A stretch of 64,000 bases of DNA from Urbifossiella limnaea (GCF_007747215.1 NZ_CP036273.1:4758322-4822321); one strand, 5' to 3'; positions 17,901-26,850 are shown, numbered from the stretch's first letter. Notes: a model not told the origin generated them from the letters alone. Numbers and translations: made by a program.

Positions 17901-19136
17901 CTGACTACGCTCGCCCGCTTCCTGGAAGGCGCCGACCGGCGCGCCGCCCTCGCCCGCGCGGCGGCGGCGCTGGAGAGCGTCCACCAGACGACACAGTCGC
18001 CGCGCGACCTGTACAACCTGTCGCAGCTGCACCGCGTCGCCGGCGACAAGAAGGCGGCCCGAGACGGGCTCAACGCCCTGATGAAAGCCGACCCGCGAAA
18101 CCTCTACTACCTCGTCGCCGCGCTCGACGAACTGACCGAGGATCGCAACTTCGCCGCCGCCGATGCCTTCGCCGGCCGGCTGCGGTCACTGTACCCCGGC
18201 GAGTTCCGGGCGGTCGCGTCGGTAGCCCGGTACGAGGCGAAGGCCGGCAAGGCGGACCGGGCACTCGCGCTGGCGGAGGCGTACGCCGGCGCCGCCGACG
18301 CGGGTGCCGGCGACTACCTCGCCCGTTCCGCTCGTGTGGCCGAGTTGCTGGACGAGCTGTGCCGCCTCCCCGGCGTGAAGGGCTCGCCCGCCGGCCGGGC
18401 GATGGCCGCGGCCGCAGCGCAGCGGTACGCGGCGCTCGTGCCGTCACGTCCAGAAGCTGCCGTCGGAGTTGCCGGCGTGCTTGCCGACGACGGTCAACCC
18501 GCTGAAGCGCTCGCAAAGGTGGAACAATTCGGCCGCTACCTGCCGGACCGCGTTCGCGCCCAAGCCGGCCTTGCGGTCCTACGGACCGGCGGCGCCACCG
18601 ACCGGCAGTTCGAACTCGTCCGCGGCTGGCTCGACGCGGCCCTCGCGGCCGCCCCCGCCGACGTGCCGATGAAGCTCGCCGAGGCCGAGTTCCTGACACT
18701 GAAGCAGCAGCCCGAGCGGGCCGCGGAGGTGTACGCCAAGCTGCTCGAACGCGACCCGCGGAACGTCGTCGCGCTCAACAACCTGGCGTGGCTGCTCGCC
18801 GCGGACGCGACCACCGCCCCCCGAGCGCTGGAACTGCTCGACCGCGCGGCCCGCGAAGCCGGCATTTCCGCCGACCTGCTCGACACCCGCGGCCGGGTGC
18901 GGATCACCCTGCGGGAGTTCGAGGCGGCCGAGCGCGACCTGATGGAGGCGATCGGCCGGGACGCCAGCGCCCTCCGCTGGTTCCACGTCGCGGTGCTGCG
19001 GACGACCCAGTCGCCGCCGCGGCCGGACGCCGTCGCCCTGGCGTTCCGCGAGGCCAAGAGCCGCGGCCTGGACGCCCGCACGGTCCACCCCGCCGACCTG
19101 GCGACGTTCCGGCTGCTGGAGGCAGCAAACCCGTAG
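14961..19136 (+). CDS. Large membrane-anchored TPR-repeat protein
   Basis: 1391 residues. One hydrophobic segment (about 8-27, LLKLVLVVLGLGGSLAAAHA) would anchor it with the bulk outside the cytoplasm. The rest is Ala/Leu/Asp-rich helices with many tetratricopeptide units, for example ADAGKTDAAVHYLRQYLEFE near 45 and RDPRNVVALNNLAWLLA near 1270. Such proteins are interaction scaffolds, often for cell-envelope or exopolysaccharide assembly. No enzyme domain is seen. It is a single-gene unit with a candidate promoter at 14876 and a hairpin terminator 100 bases downstream. Confidence 0.85.
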   Translation: MPTINRRFLLKLVLVVLGLGGSLAAAHALQARRIPDALRRQADRSADAGKTDAAVHYLRQYLEFEPTDVEAHVRLIDLIRTRATTGRGQNELVFLYDKVLRLDPERDATRREALTHCLKAGRFSDALAHADALLKKFPDEGALWQQLGGAQLGLNQVADARKSFESAVAKSPDQMLNYQRLAQLLWKNQSDAAGARAVLGQMVAALPLEPQAYLIRARFESYVAEEDERANRTVNLDPACRDLRRALELDPENADASLLLAEILQKGRDIPAAHAILRDAAALYPRELKLVRALAWLELIRGNVPAALAALEDGLKFTPDGYDLLVPLADLLVQQGDTARTADILRRLEARRLPPSQVTYLRARLAMKQEKWAEAIEHLEKLRTSAGTLPGLEAQANLLLSTCFERVGNAENQERALKRVLAADPSHVPARVGVAVLYQNLGRFDDALRELEVAVGSPLAPGMVVAQWVKFKAHRLRQSNGSPDDWRKLEAAVTTLAPRFGPASSEPTVLRADVLAAQGKYAEAAQLLRREASRRPGDTRLWAALAHAAADAGGTAAGLTVIDEAQASAGDGPDVRIARARLYGREPGRIRPLAPLADRTDGWAEADQLRLLYGLADVADEVGDRARAVELVRAVCARRPTDIAGWVRLAERAADAGRAEVAAEARAALVKLEGDAGVSVLVCDARLSPAAAEKLAAAVGPSPNRGDACLALARVKADATESARLVERAFQLEPTNVEAARAWVVALVKSGPDDRVTKAVARLAADPRWAGEPFRRLMAGVVERVPPAAATQVLALCRPVVERDPGGPAWLAARSPTVAESILTAATSAPGATADDWLRLALYQTGGKGSPDRAAPTFEAARAKLPPSAFFAAVAVFAETPDGYGWTPPVADPAEKRAFTQARLAVALSRADSDGAVKVLEAFVADPAARPADAGWAKRNLAMLLASRGTPEGRTRSAALLAEANEGGATVEDLRATAGVLTTLARFLEGADRRAALARAAAALESVHQTTQSPRDLYNLSQLHRVAGDKKAARDGLNALMKADPRNLYYLVAALDELTEDRNFAAADAFAGRLRSLYPGEFRAVASVARYEAKAGKADRALALAEAYAGAADAGAGDYLARSARVAELLDELCRLPGVKGSPAGRAMAAAAAQRYAALVPSRPEAAVGVAGVLADDGQPAEALAKVEQFGRYLPDRVRAQAGLAVLRTGGATDRQFELVRGWLDAALAAAPADVPMKLAEAEFLTLKQQPERAAEVYAKLLERDPRNVVALNNLAWLLAADATTAPRALELLDRAAREAGISADLLDTRGRVRITLREFEAAERDLMEAIGRDASALRWFHVAVLRTTQSPPRPDAVALAFREAKSRGLDARTVHPADLATFRLLEAANP

Positions 19137-19641
19137 CAGTACGGCCGTCTTCATTGTTTCCGCGGCGCCCCCACCCCCCCCTTCCGTGGAAGCAATGAGT
19201 CGGCTGGACGAATGATCGTGAGAGTGACGCCCGCCTGCCGGTGGCTCCGAAGGGAGCCACCGGTTTGCGTTTATGGCGACTCGCCGGTCCGCATCCGTTT
19301 CCTGCCTATATCGCGGGCGGGGTTCACCGCCCGGTCGCACGCTCCGCGGGCATCGATCTCGCCTGATGCTCACGCCACGGGAAAAATCTCCGCTCCCCGA
19401 CCAGCGCGTTCTTGCCACGAAATGACGTGGTTTTCCACGCATACCGCTCCGTCTCACAATCCTGATGTGGGACGAATCGCAGGTCCGGTCCGCGGGTTGC
19501 TATCCCCACTGCCAAACCGCTCTGCCGCTGCACACGGCCCGCCCAACACCCCGGGCGGCTCGCGGGTCTTGTTGTTTGCCTGAATCGACTTCCTGACATT
19601 CGCCGCAACGTTCGCGTCGCGGCCGCGGAGATCGTGCGCCC
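19137..19641. other. 505-bp intergenic region between TPR gene and nitrate operon
   Basis: The only clear structure is the hairpin at 19238-19263. The remainder is less GC-rich than the genes around it and must hold the promoter of the nitrate operon, but I could not pick a convincing -35/-10 or sigma-54 pair. Short frames here (for example 19212-19583) have irregular, Arg/Pro/Ser-heavy composition and no RBS. Confidence 0.6.
19238..19266 (+). terminator. Hairpin terminator after TPR gene
   Basis: A perfect 11-bp stem (19238-19248 with 19253-19263, beginning CCGGTGGCTCC) with loop GAAG, followed by TTT. The short T tract makes it a plausible rather than certain Rho-independent terminator. 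Confidence 0.6.
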
Positions 19642-20427
19642 GTGACGCCGACCGAACCCACACACGCCGGCACGGTCTACCTCGTCGGCGCCGGCCCCGG
19701 CGCCCCGGACCTGGTCACCGTCCGCGGGCTGAACGCCATCCGCCGGGCCGACGTGGTCGTTTACGACGCCCTCGTTCACCCCGAACTGATTGCCCACGCC
19801 CCCGCCGACGCCGAGCGCGTGTACGCCGGCAAGCGCGGCTACTGCGTCGGTTCGACGCTCCAGGAAACGATCCACGAGGTGATGGCGAACCGCGCCCGCG
19901 CCGGCCTCACGGTCGTGCGGCTCAAGGGCGGCGACCCGTGCGTGTTCGGCCGCGGCGGCGAGGAGGCCGAGTACCTTGCCGAACGCGGCATCCCGGTCGA
20001 GATCGTGCCGGGCGTCACGACCGCGGTCGGGGCGTGTGCGGCGGCCGGCATCCCGCTGACGCACCGAGACGAGACGCAGGCCGTCACGCTCGTCACCGGC
20101 CACTTCGACCCGGACTCGCCCGAGTGCAAACTTGACTGGAAGGCCCTCGCCTGCGCCGGCACGCTGGTCGTGTACATGGGCCTGCGTCACCTCGACGCCA
20201 TCGCCGCTCGCCTAATCGGCGCCGGGCTCGACCCCGAGACGCCGGCCGCGGTGGTCTGCCGCGGCACGCTCCCGGACCAGCAGGTGATTGACAGCCCGCT
20301 GACCCAACTCGCCACCGCCGCCCGCGCGGCCGGCGCCGCGGCCCCCGCCGTGATCGTGGTCGGCCAGGTTGTCGCCCACCGCACCCGCATGATGTCCCTG
20401 GTTGCCGCCCAAGGAGCCGTCGCGTGA
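19642..20427 (+). CDS. cobA: Uroporphyrinogen-III C-methyltransferase (SUMT)
   Basis: 261 residues from a GTG. It methylates uroporphyrinogen III at C2 and C7 with S-adenosylmethionine to give precorrin-2, the first step to siroheme. The signature motifs VYLVGAGPGAPDLVTVRG and LKGGDPCVFGRGGEE are intact, as is the VVYMGLRHL segment. There is no HemD or CysG fusion. Its stop overlaps the next start (GTGA), so it is translationally coupled to nirB, whose product needs siroheme. It heads the nitrate assimilation operon. Confidence 0.95.
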   Translation: MTPTEPTHAGTVYLVGAGPGAPDLVTVRGLNAIRRADVVVYDALVHPELIAHAPADAERVYAGKRGYCVGSTLQETIHEVMANRARAGLTVVRLKGGDPCVFGRGGEEAEYLAERGIPVEIVPGVTTAVGACAAAGIPLTHRDETQAVTLVTGHFDPDSPECKLDWKALACAGTLVVYMGLRHLDAIAARLIGAGLDPETPAAVVCRGTLPDQQVIDSPLTQLATAARAAGAAAPAVIVVGQVVAHRTRMMSLVAAQGAVA

Positions 20428-22850
20428 CTACCCGCCAGAAGCTCGTCGTCATCGGCAACGGCATGGCTGGTGCCAGGCTCGTCGAGGACGTACTCGCCCT
20501 CGACTGCGACCGGTTCGAGGTCGTGATGTTCGGCGACGAGCCGTACGGCAATTACAACCGCATCCTGCTCTCAAACGTGCTCAACGGCACTCAGGATCCC
20601 AAGGAAATCTTCCTCAACCCGCTCGCGTGGTACGAGGAGAACAACGTCACCCTCCACGCCGGAAAGAAGGTCACGCGGATCGACCGCGAACAACGCGTCG
20701 TTTACGCCGACGGCGTCGAGCAGCCTTACGACGTGCTCGTGCTCGCCACCGGGTCGAAGCCGTTCGTGCCGCCGGTGCCGGGGACCACGCTCCACGGCGT
20801 GTTCGTGTTCCGCACCCTGGACGACTGCCGGAACATCGCCGACTACGCGAAGGGGAAGTCGAACGCCGTCGTGATCGGCGGCGGGCTCCTCGGCCTGGAG
20901 GCGGCGAAGGGGCTGATGACGCACGACCTGGCGAGCGTGACCGTCGTCGAGATGGCGCCGTGGCTGATGAGCGTTCAGCTGGACGAGGCCGGCGGAAAAG
21001 TGCTCGGGCAGACGATCGAGAAGCTCGGGCTGAAGGCGCTGACGAAGACCAGCACCGCCGAGATTCAGGGGCACACGCACGTCACCGGCGTCAAGTTCGC
21101 GGACGGCAGTACGGTCCCCGCGGACATCGTGGTCATCTCCGCGGGTATCCGCCCGAACATCGACCTGGCGAAGGAGTGCGGGCTGGCCTGCGAGCGCGCG
21201 ATCGTCGTTGACGACCAGATGCGAACGAGCGACGGACACGTCTTTGGGGTCGGCGAGTGCGTGCAGCACCGCGGCATGGTGTACGGCCTCGTCGCCCCGC
21301 TCTGGGAACAGACAAAGGTGCTCGCCGAGGTGCTGACCGGGACGGCGCCGGAGAAGGTGTACACGGGGTCGAAGATCGCCACGAAGCTGAAGGTGATGGG
21401 CGTCGAGCTGGCGAGCATGGGGCGGATCGGCGACCTGAAGGACACCGACGAGGTGGTGCAGTACAGCGAGCCGGCGCGGCAGGTGTACTGGAAGGCGATC
21501 GTCCGCGACGGCAAGCTCTCGGCCGCGTGCCTCCTCGGCGACCTGGGACCGGCCGACAACCTCATGGAGTTGTTCAAGAACGACGCGCCCGTGCCCGAGC
21601 GGCGGCTCGAAATCTTCTTCACCGCCGGGTCCGCGAAGAAGGACGTGTCGCTCGCCGACCTGCCGGATTCGCACCAAATCTGCGACTGCAACGGCGTCAG
21701 CAAGGGGACCATCTGCACGGCCATCAAGGCGGGCAAGTGTACGGTCCCGTCCGTCGGCAAGGCCACCCGTGCGGGCACCGGTTGCGGCAGCTGCAAGGGA
21801 CTGGTGAAGGGGCTGATCGAGGCCGTGGCGGGCGCCGTGAAGGCTGACCCGAGCGAGGGGTGGTACGTCCCCGCGGTGCCGATGGACAAGCCGACGCTGG
21901 TCGCGGAGGTGCGGAAGCGCGGCCTCAAGAGCGTGTCGGAGGTGTTCCGCGAGTTGGGCACCGGCGTGGACGAGAAGAGCAAGATGGGCCTCGCGTCGCT
22001 GCTCAAGAGCCTGTGGAACGACGAGTACGTCGACGAGCGCGACGCCCGGTACGTGAACGACCGCGTCCACGCCAACATTCAGAAGGACGGCACGTTCTCG
22101 GTCATCCCGCGCATGTACGGCGGCGTCACGAGTGCCGACGACCTCATCAAGATCGGCGTGGTGGCGAAGAAGTACGACGTGCCGATGGTGAAGGTGACCG
22201 GCGGCCAGCGGATCGACCTGCTCGGGGTGAAGAAGGACGACCTGCCGAAGATGTGGGCCGACCTGGGGATGCCGAGCGGGTACGCGTACACGAAGGCGCT
22301 GCGCACGGTGAAGACGTGCGTCGGCAGCGAGTTCTGCCGCTACGGCACGAACGACAGTACCGCGCTCGGCATCGCCCTGGAGAAGCGCTACCAGGGGTTC
22401 GAGTTCCCGGCGAAGGTGAAGCTAGGCGTCAGCGGCTGCCCCCGCAACTGCGCCGAGGCGACGGTGAAGGACGTGGGCGTGATCGCCACCGAGGGCGGCG
22501 AGTGGGAGGTGTCGGTCGGCGGCGCCGCCGGCGCGAGCGTCCGCAAGACGGACGTGCTGTGCCGGGTGAAGACGCAGGCCGAGGCACTCACGGTGATCGG
22601 CCGGTTCCTCATCTACTACCGCGACAACGCCAAGTGGCTGGAGCGGACGTACGACTTCGTGCCCCGCGTTGGCCTCGACACGATCAAGCGGGTGATCCTG
22701 GAGAACGCGACGGGTCTGTGGGAGTACTTCGACCGCGAGGTCGAGGCGACCATCGCCGCGTACCGCGACCCGTGGCTGGAGCGCGAGCGGCCGGTGTACG
22801 CGGGCCAGTTCGAAGACGCGAAGACGGTGGCGCTGCCGATGCTGTCGTGA
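20424..22850 (+). CDS. nirB: Nitrite reductase (NADH), large subunit
   Basis: 808 residues. It reduces nitrite to ammonium in the cytoplasm. The order is an FAD/NAD(P) oxidoreductase (VVIGNGMAGARLVEDVL at the N-terminus, NAD site VIGGGLLGLEAAKGL), a BFD-like 2Fe-2S site (CDC at 420-422 and CGSC at 454-457), then the siroheme/4Fe-4S domain with CVGSEFC (632-638) and CPRNC (672-676). It is a normal-length NirB. It is followed by palindrome B and then nirD. Confidence 0.96.
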   Translation: MTTRQKLVVIGNGMAGARLVEDVLALDCDRFEVVMFGDEPYGNYNRILLSNVLNGTQDPKEIFLNPLAWYEENNVTLHAGKKVTRIDREQRVVYADGVEQPYDVLVLATGSKPFVPPVPGTTLHGVFVFRTLDDCRNIADYAKGKSNAVVIGGGLLGLEAAKGLMTHDLASVTVVEMAPWLMSVQLDEAGGKVLGQTIEKLGLKALTKTSTAEIQGHTHVTGVKFADGSTVPADIVVISAGIRPNIDLAKECGLACERAIVVDDQMRTSDGHVFGVGECVQHRGMVYGLVAPLWEQTKVLAEVLTGTAPEKVYTGSKIATKLKVMGVELASMGRIGDLKDTDEVVQYSEPARQVYWKAIVRDGKLSAACLLGDLGPADNLMELFKNDAPVPERRLEIFFTAGSAKKDVSLADLPDSHQICDCNGVSKGTICTAIKAGKCTVPSVGKATRAGTGCGSCKGLVKGLIEAVAGAVKADPSEGWYVPAVPMDKPTLVAEVRKRGLKSVSEVFRELGTGVDEKSKMGLASLLKSLWNDEYVDERDARYVNDRVHANIQKDGTFSVIPRMYGGVTSADDLIKIGVVAKKYDVPMVKVTGGQRIDLLGVKKDDLPKMWADLGMPSGYAYTKALRTVKTCVGSEFCRYGTNDSTALGIALEKRYQGFEFPAKVKLGVSGCPRNCAEATVKDVGVIATEGGEWEVSVGGAAGASVRKTDVLCRVKTQAEALTVIGRFLIYYRDNAKWLERTYDFVPRVGLDTIKRVILENATGLWEYFDREVEATIAAYRDPWLERERPVYAGQFEDAKTVALPMLS

Positions 22851-22860
22851 CCCGCTCGCC

Positions 22861-22945
22861 CTGGCGAGCGGCCCGCGTCAGCGGGCTGTTCCCTTGGGTT
22901 TCAGTGGCGCAAGAGAACAGCCCGCTGACGCGGGCCGCTCGCCAG
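22861..22945. repeat. REP-like palindrome B between nirB and nirD
   Basis: Unit 22861-22891 and its perfect inverse complement 22915-22945 (31 of 31) flank a 23-bp spacer. Each has the GGCGAGC head and a 6-bp hairpin GCCCGC-GTCA-GCGGGC. A partial extra head, GCTCGCC, lies at 22854-22860. It is intercistronic within one operon, like enteric BIMEs. Confidence 0.92.
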
Positions 22946-22948
22946 GAG
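22944..22948 (+). promoter_or_regulatory. Shine-Dalgarno of nirD at the foot of palindrome B
   Basis: AGGAG lies five bases before the nirD ATG. Its first two bases belong to the right arm of palindrome B, so folding of the palindrome in mRNA could restrict ribosome access. Confidence 0.6.
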
Positions 22949-22953
22949 TTCTG

Positions 22954-23310
22954 ATGCAAACCCTCGCGCTGAAGTCCCCGGGCCGCAATGCCCGCGCCGC
23001 CCGTGTCCGCCTGTGCGACCTCGACGAACTGCCCGTCGGCCTCGGCCGCGCGTTCGTCGTCGCGGGGCGCACCGTCGCCGTGTTCCGCACCCGCGACGGC
23101 AACGTCTTCGCCACCGCCAACGCCTGCCCGCACAAGGCCGGCCCCCTCGCCGACGGGATGCTCGTCGGGCACCAGGTCGTTTGCCCGATGCACGCCTTCC
23201 GGTTCACCGCGGACTCGGGCGAGTGCGACCAGCCGAACGTCTGCGCCGTGACGACGTACCTGGTCGAGGTCGAAGGCACCGCCGTGTTCCTCACCCTCCC
23301 GGCGGCGTGA
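22954..23310 (+). CDS. nirD: Nitrite reductase small subunit, Rieske 2Fe-2S protein
   Basis: 118 residues from the ATG at 22954, chosen for its AGGAG; the frame extends upstream only into the palindrome. The Rieske motif is complete (CPHKAGPLADG and CPMHAF, about 58-82). It is the small partner of NirB in NADH-dependent nitrite reduction. The stop is five bases before the nitrate reductase start. Confidence 0.93.
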   Translation: MQTLALKSPGRNARAARVRLCDLDELPVGLGRAFVVAGRTVAVFRTRDGNVFATANACPHKAGPLADGMLVGHQVVCPMHAFRFTADSGECDQPNVCAVTTYLVEVEGTAVFLTLPAA

Positions 23311-23314
23311 CCCG

Positions 23315-25417
23315 ATGACCGCCCTGCCCCTCGCCCCGCCGCTGTCGATCCGCACGCACTGCCCGTACTGCGCGTACCAGTGCGGGATGCTGGTCGGCGA
23401 CGGCAGCTCGGACGCGCCCGCCGGCGTGCAGGGCGACCCGCACTTCCCCGTGAACAACGGCCAGCTTTGCATCAAAGGCTGGACCGCGACGACGCTGTTG
23501 CGCCACCCCGAGCGCGTGACGACGCCGCTGGTGAAGCACCGCGGCGAATTGCGGAGCGCGAGCTGGGACGCGGCGCTGGACGATGTCGCGGACGCCATCC
23601 GCCGCACGAAGGCCGAGTACGGCGCCGACGCGGTCGGCTTCTTCGGCTCCGGGGCGCTGACGAACGAGACGGCGTACCTACTCGGCAAGTTCGCCCGTGT
23701 CGCCGTGGGCACCGCGAACATCGACTACAACGGCCGCTACTGCATGTCGAGCGCCGCGGCCGGCGGCAACCGGGCGTTCGGCATCGACCGCGGTCTCCCC
23801 TTTCCGATCGACGACCTGGAACGGGCCGACGTGATCCTGTTGGTTGGGGCGAACCCGGCCGACACGCTGCCGCCCATCACGCAGTGGTTCGAGCGGCAGA
23901 AGAAGGCCGGCGGCCGCCTCGCGGTGATAGACCCGCGCAAGACAGCCACCGCCAAGCTCGCCGACCTGTTCCTGCAAACCACCCCCGGCACCGACCTGAC
24001 GCTCGCCAACGGGCTCCTCTACCTCGCCATTGAGGAAGGGCTCGTCAACGAGGAGTACGTCGCCGCACGCACGAACGGGTTCGACGCCGTTCGGCGCGTG
24101 GCGTTGCAGTACCACCCGGCGCACGTCGAGCGGCTGACCGGCGTGGGCGAGCCGACGCTGCGAAAGCTGGTGCGATGGCTCGGTACGGCGCGGTCGGCGA
24201 TGATCCTGAGCGGACGCGGGGCGGAGCAGCACACCAAGGGTGTGGACACGGTTCACGCTTTCATCAACCTGGCGCTGGCGCTCGGGCTGCCGGGGAAGCC
24301 CTCGAGCGGGTGGGGCTGCCTCACCGGCCAGGGGAACGGCCAGGGCGGCCGCGAGCACGGCCAAAAGGCCGACCAACTCCCCGGCTACCGACTAATCGAG
24401 GTCGAGGCGCATCGCCAACACATCGCCGACGTATGGGGCGTCGAGCCAGACTCGCTACCGCGCAAGGGGAAAAGCGCGTTCGAGCTACTGGACGCCTGCG
24501 GCCCGTCAGGCGGCATCCGCTCCTTGTTCGTGATGGGCTCGAACGTCGCCGTCGCGTCGCCGGACCTGAACCGCATTGACAGCCGGCTGTCATCGCTCGA
24601 TCACCTCACGGTCTGCGACAGCTTCCTGAACGATACGACCGCTCATGCTCACGTCGTCCTCCCGGTCTACCAGTGGGCCGAAGAGGAAGGCACGATGACG
24701 AACCTGGAAGGTCGCGTCATCCGCCGCCGACGGGTAGCCCGGCCGCCGACCGGCGTCCGCGGCGACCTGGACGTGCTGCGCGAACTGGCCGAGCGGCTCG
24801 GGCACAAGGACAAGTTCGACTTCGCCGCGCCGGCCGACGTGTTCGAGGAGTTCCGCCGCGCCACCGCCGGCGGCACCGCCGACTACGCCGGTATCACCTA
24901 CGAGCGGATCGACCGCGAGGACGGCGTGTTCTGGCCGTGCCCGTCGGAGGAACATCCGGGTACGCCGCGGCTTTTCACGGAGCGGTTCCACCACACCGAC
25001 GGGCGGGCGAAGTTCTTCCCGGTCGAGCACCGCGCCGCGGGCGAGGAGCCGGACGCCGGGTACCCGTTCTTCTTCACCACGGGTCGCTACCGCGAGCACT
25101 ACAACTCGGGCGCACAGACGCGGCTCGTAGGAGTGCTGGCGAAGGCCAAGCCGCGGCCGGTGCTACAAATCCACCCCGCCGCGGCCGGCCGGCATCGCAT
25201 CGGCGCCGGCTCGAAGGTGACGCTGGAGAGCCGCCGCGGGCGGGCCGAGTTCGCCGCGGACGTGACGCCGGAGATCCGGCCGGACACGCTGTTCGCGCCG
25301 TTCCACTGGGGCGGCCGCGAGGCGGCGAACCGCCTGGTCGGTGGGTTTCTCGACCCGGTGAGTCGGATGCCGGAGTTCAAGCTGGCGGCGGTGCGAATCG
25401 TGGGGGCGGCGGGATGA
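23315..25417 (+). CDS. nasC: Assimilatory nitrate reductase, molybdopterin catalytic subunit
   Basis: 700 residues. It reduces nitrate to nitrite on a bis-MGD molybdenum centre. The N-terminal 4Fe-4S site is C16-x2-C19-x3-C23 and C52 (HCPYCAYQCGM and QLCIKGW). The molybdopterin oxidoreductase core (LVGANPADTLPPITQWFE, GWGCLTGQGNGQGGREHGQK) and the C-terminal molydopterin-binding domain (TGRYREHYNSGAQT) follow. There is no Tat signal, so it is cytoplasmic and assimilatory. It has no C-terminal BFD domain; that lies in the next gene. The symbol follows Bacillus usage. Confidence 0.94.
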   Translation: MTALPLAPPLSIRTHCPYCAYQCGMLVGDGSSDAPAGVQGDPHFPVNNGQLCIKGWTATTLLRHPERVTTPLVKHRGELRSASWDAALDDVADAIRRTKAEYGADAVGFFGSGALTNETAYLLGKFARVAVGTANIDYNGRYCMSSAAAGGNRAFGIDRGLPFPIDDLERADVILLVGANPADTLPPITQWFERQKKAGGRLAVIDPRKTATAKLADLFLQTTPGTDLTLANGLLYLAIEEGLVNEEYVAARTNGFDAVRRVALQYHPAHVERLTGVGEPTLRKLVRWLGTARSAMILSGRGAEQHTKGVDTVHAFINLALALGLPGKPSSGWGCLTGQGNGQGGREHGQKADQLPGYRLIEVEAHRQHIADVWGVEPDSLPRKGKSAFELLDACGPSGGIRSLFVMGSNVAVASPDLNRIDSRLSSLDHLTVCDSFLNDTTAHAHVVLPVYQWAEEEGTMTNLEGRVIRRRRVARPPTGVRGDLDVLRELAERLGHKDKFDFAAPADVFEEFRRATAGGTADYAGITYERIDREDGVFWPCPSEEHPGTPRLFTERFHHTDGRAKFFPVEHRAAGEEPDAGYPFFFTTGRYREHYNSGAQTRLVGVLAKAKPRPVLQIHPAAAGRHRIGAGSKVTLESRRGRAEFAADVTPEIRPDTLFAPFHWGGREAANRLVGGFLDPVSRMPEFKLAAVRIVGAAG

Positions 25418-26850
25418 AGAAGCGGCTGGTGATCATCGGCAACGGCATGGCGGCCGGCCGGCTCCTCGACGAACTTCTGCGCCGCGGCGCGCCGGAGCGG
25501 TTCGACATCGCCGTGTTCGGCGACGAGCCGCACGGCTGCTACAACCGCATCCTTCTGGGCCGTGTCCTGGGCGGCGGTAGTGCCGACGACATCACCCTGA
25601 AGACGACCGCGTGGTACGCCGAGAAGGGGATTGACTTCCACGTCGGGGTGCGCGTGTGCCGGCTGGACACGACGGCACGGGTGATTCACGCTGCGGGCGG
25701 CAAGACGTACCAGTTCGACGTGGCCGTGTTCGCCACCGGCAGCCGCGCCGTCGTGCCGCCGATTGAGAACCTGCTCGGGCCGGACGGCGCGCCGAAGGCC
25801 GGGGCGTTCGTGTACCGAACGGTCGCCGACTGCGAGCGCATCCGCGCCGAGGCGAAGCCGGCGAGCTCGGCCGTGGTGCTCGGCGGCGGGTTGCTCGGGC
25901 TCGAAGCGGCGAAGGGGCTGTGCGACCTCGGCCTGCACGTAACAGTCGCGCACCGGGCCGACACGCTGATGAACCTCCAGGTGGACCGCACCGGCGGGAT
26001 GTTTTTGCGGCAGGCCGTGGAGCAGGCCGGCGTATTCGTTCGCACTGGCGCCGAGGCTGCGGCTGTGCGCGGGACCGATCGAATCACGGGCGTCGCGCTA
26101 AAGAGCGGCGAGATCCTTCCCGCCGACATCCTCGTGCTGGCGTGTGGCGTGCGGCCGCGCGTAGACGCGGCTGAGGCGTCGAACGTGCCGGTGAAGACGG
26201 GCATCGTCGTGAACGACTTGCTGGCGACGGCCGTGCCCGGGGTGTTTGCCGTCGGCGAGTGTGCCGAGCACGCCGGAAAGGTGTACGGCGTGGTGCCGCC
26301 GATCTGGGAGCAGTGCGGCGTGCTGGCCGACATCCTGACCGGCGCGAACCCGATGGCCCGCTACCGCGGGTCGAAGCTGTACACGCGGCTGAAGGTCGCT
26401 GGCGTCGAGGTCGCCAGCATGGGAGCGGTCGACGCGACCAACGACAGCGACGAGGTGATTCAGGTCATCGAGGACCGGCGCGGCATTTACCGCAAGCTCG
26501 TCATCCGTGACGGCAAACTGGCGGGCGCGGTCGTGGTCGGCGAATCGGATTCGGCCCCGGCACTGGCCCGGTGGTTCGACCGCGCCGACCCGCTGCCGCC
26601 GAACCGGCTCGACGTGTTCTGCTCGCCGGACGTGTCGGCCGCGGCCGGCGACCCCGAAATCTGCAACTGCCATCACGTCACCGAGTCGGCGATTGTGGGG
26701 GCGGTGCGCGACGGGTGTACGAGCCTCCCCCAACTCTCCGCCGCCACCCGGGCCGGGACCGGGTGCGGCACCTGCCGCGGCGCTCTAGCACGGCTGATCC
26801 TGAAGAACTCTCCCAAGGCCGTGGTCAACGGGACCGCGGCACACGCTTAA
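25414..26850 (+). CDS. nasB: FAD/NAD(P) oxidoreductase with BFD domain, nitrate reductase electron-transfer subunit
   Basis: 478 residues from the ATG at 25414 (ATGA overlap with the nitrate reductase stop). It resembles the first half of NirB (VIIGNGMAAGRLLDELL, FGDEPHGCYNRILLGRV, LGGGLLGLEAAKGL). A BFD-like 2Fe-2S site follows (CNCHHVTESAIV, then GTGCGTCRGAL). The siroheme half is absent. It probably passes electrons from NAD(P)H to the nitrate reductase, as NasB does in Bacillus. It likely arose by duplication of nirB or from a common ancestor. Confidence 0.88.
   Translation: MKKRLVIIGNGMAAGRLLDELLRRGAPERFDIAVFGDEPHGCYNRILLGRVLGGGSADDITLKTTAWYAEKGIDFHVGVRVCRLDTTARVIHAAGGKTYQFDVAVFATGSRAVVPPIENLLGPDGAPKAGAFVYRTVADCERIRAEAKPASSAVVLGGGLLGLEAAKGLCDLGLHVTVAHRADTLMNLQVDRTGGMFLRQAVEQAGVFVRTGAEAAAVRGTDRITGVALKSGEILPADILVLACGVRPRVDAAEASNVPVKTGIVVNDLLATAVPGVFAVGECAEHAGKVYGVVPPIWEQCGVLADILTGANPMARYRGSKLYTRLKVAGVEVASMGAVDATNDSDEVIQVIEDRRGIYRKLVIRDGKLAGAVVVGESDSAPALARWFDRADPLPPNRLDVFCSPDVSAAAGDPEICNCHHVTESAIVGAVRDGCTSLPQLSAATRAGTGCGTCRGALARLILKNSPKAVVNGTAAHA

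Noticed and set aside
19212-19583. A 123-codon frame in the intergenic region before cobA
   Set aside because: No RBS, mixed Arg/Ser/Pro composition, contains the terminator hairpin, and no motif.
22861-22945. A CRISPR array or riboswitch at the nirB-nirD gap
   Set aside because: There are two inverted, not direct, copies with no spacers of regular length, and no conserved aptamer elements.
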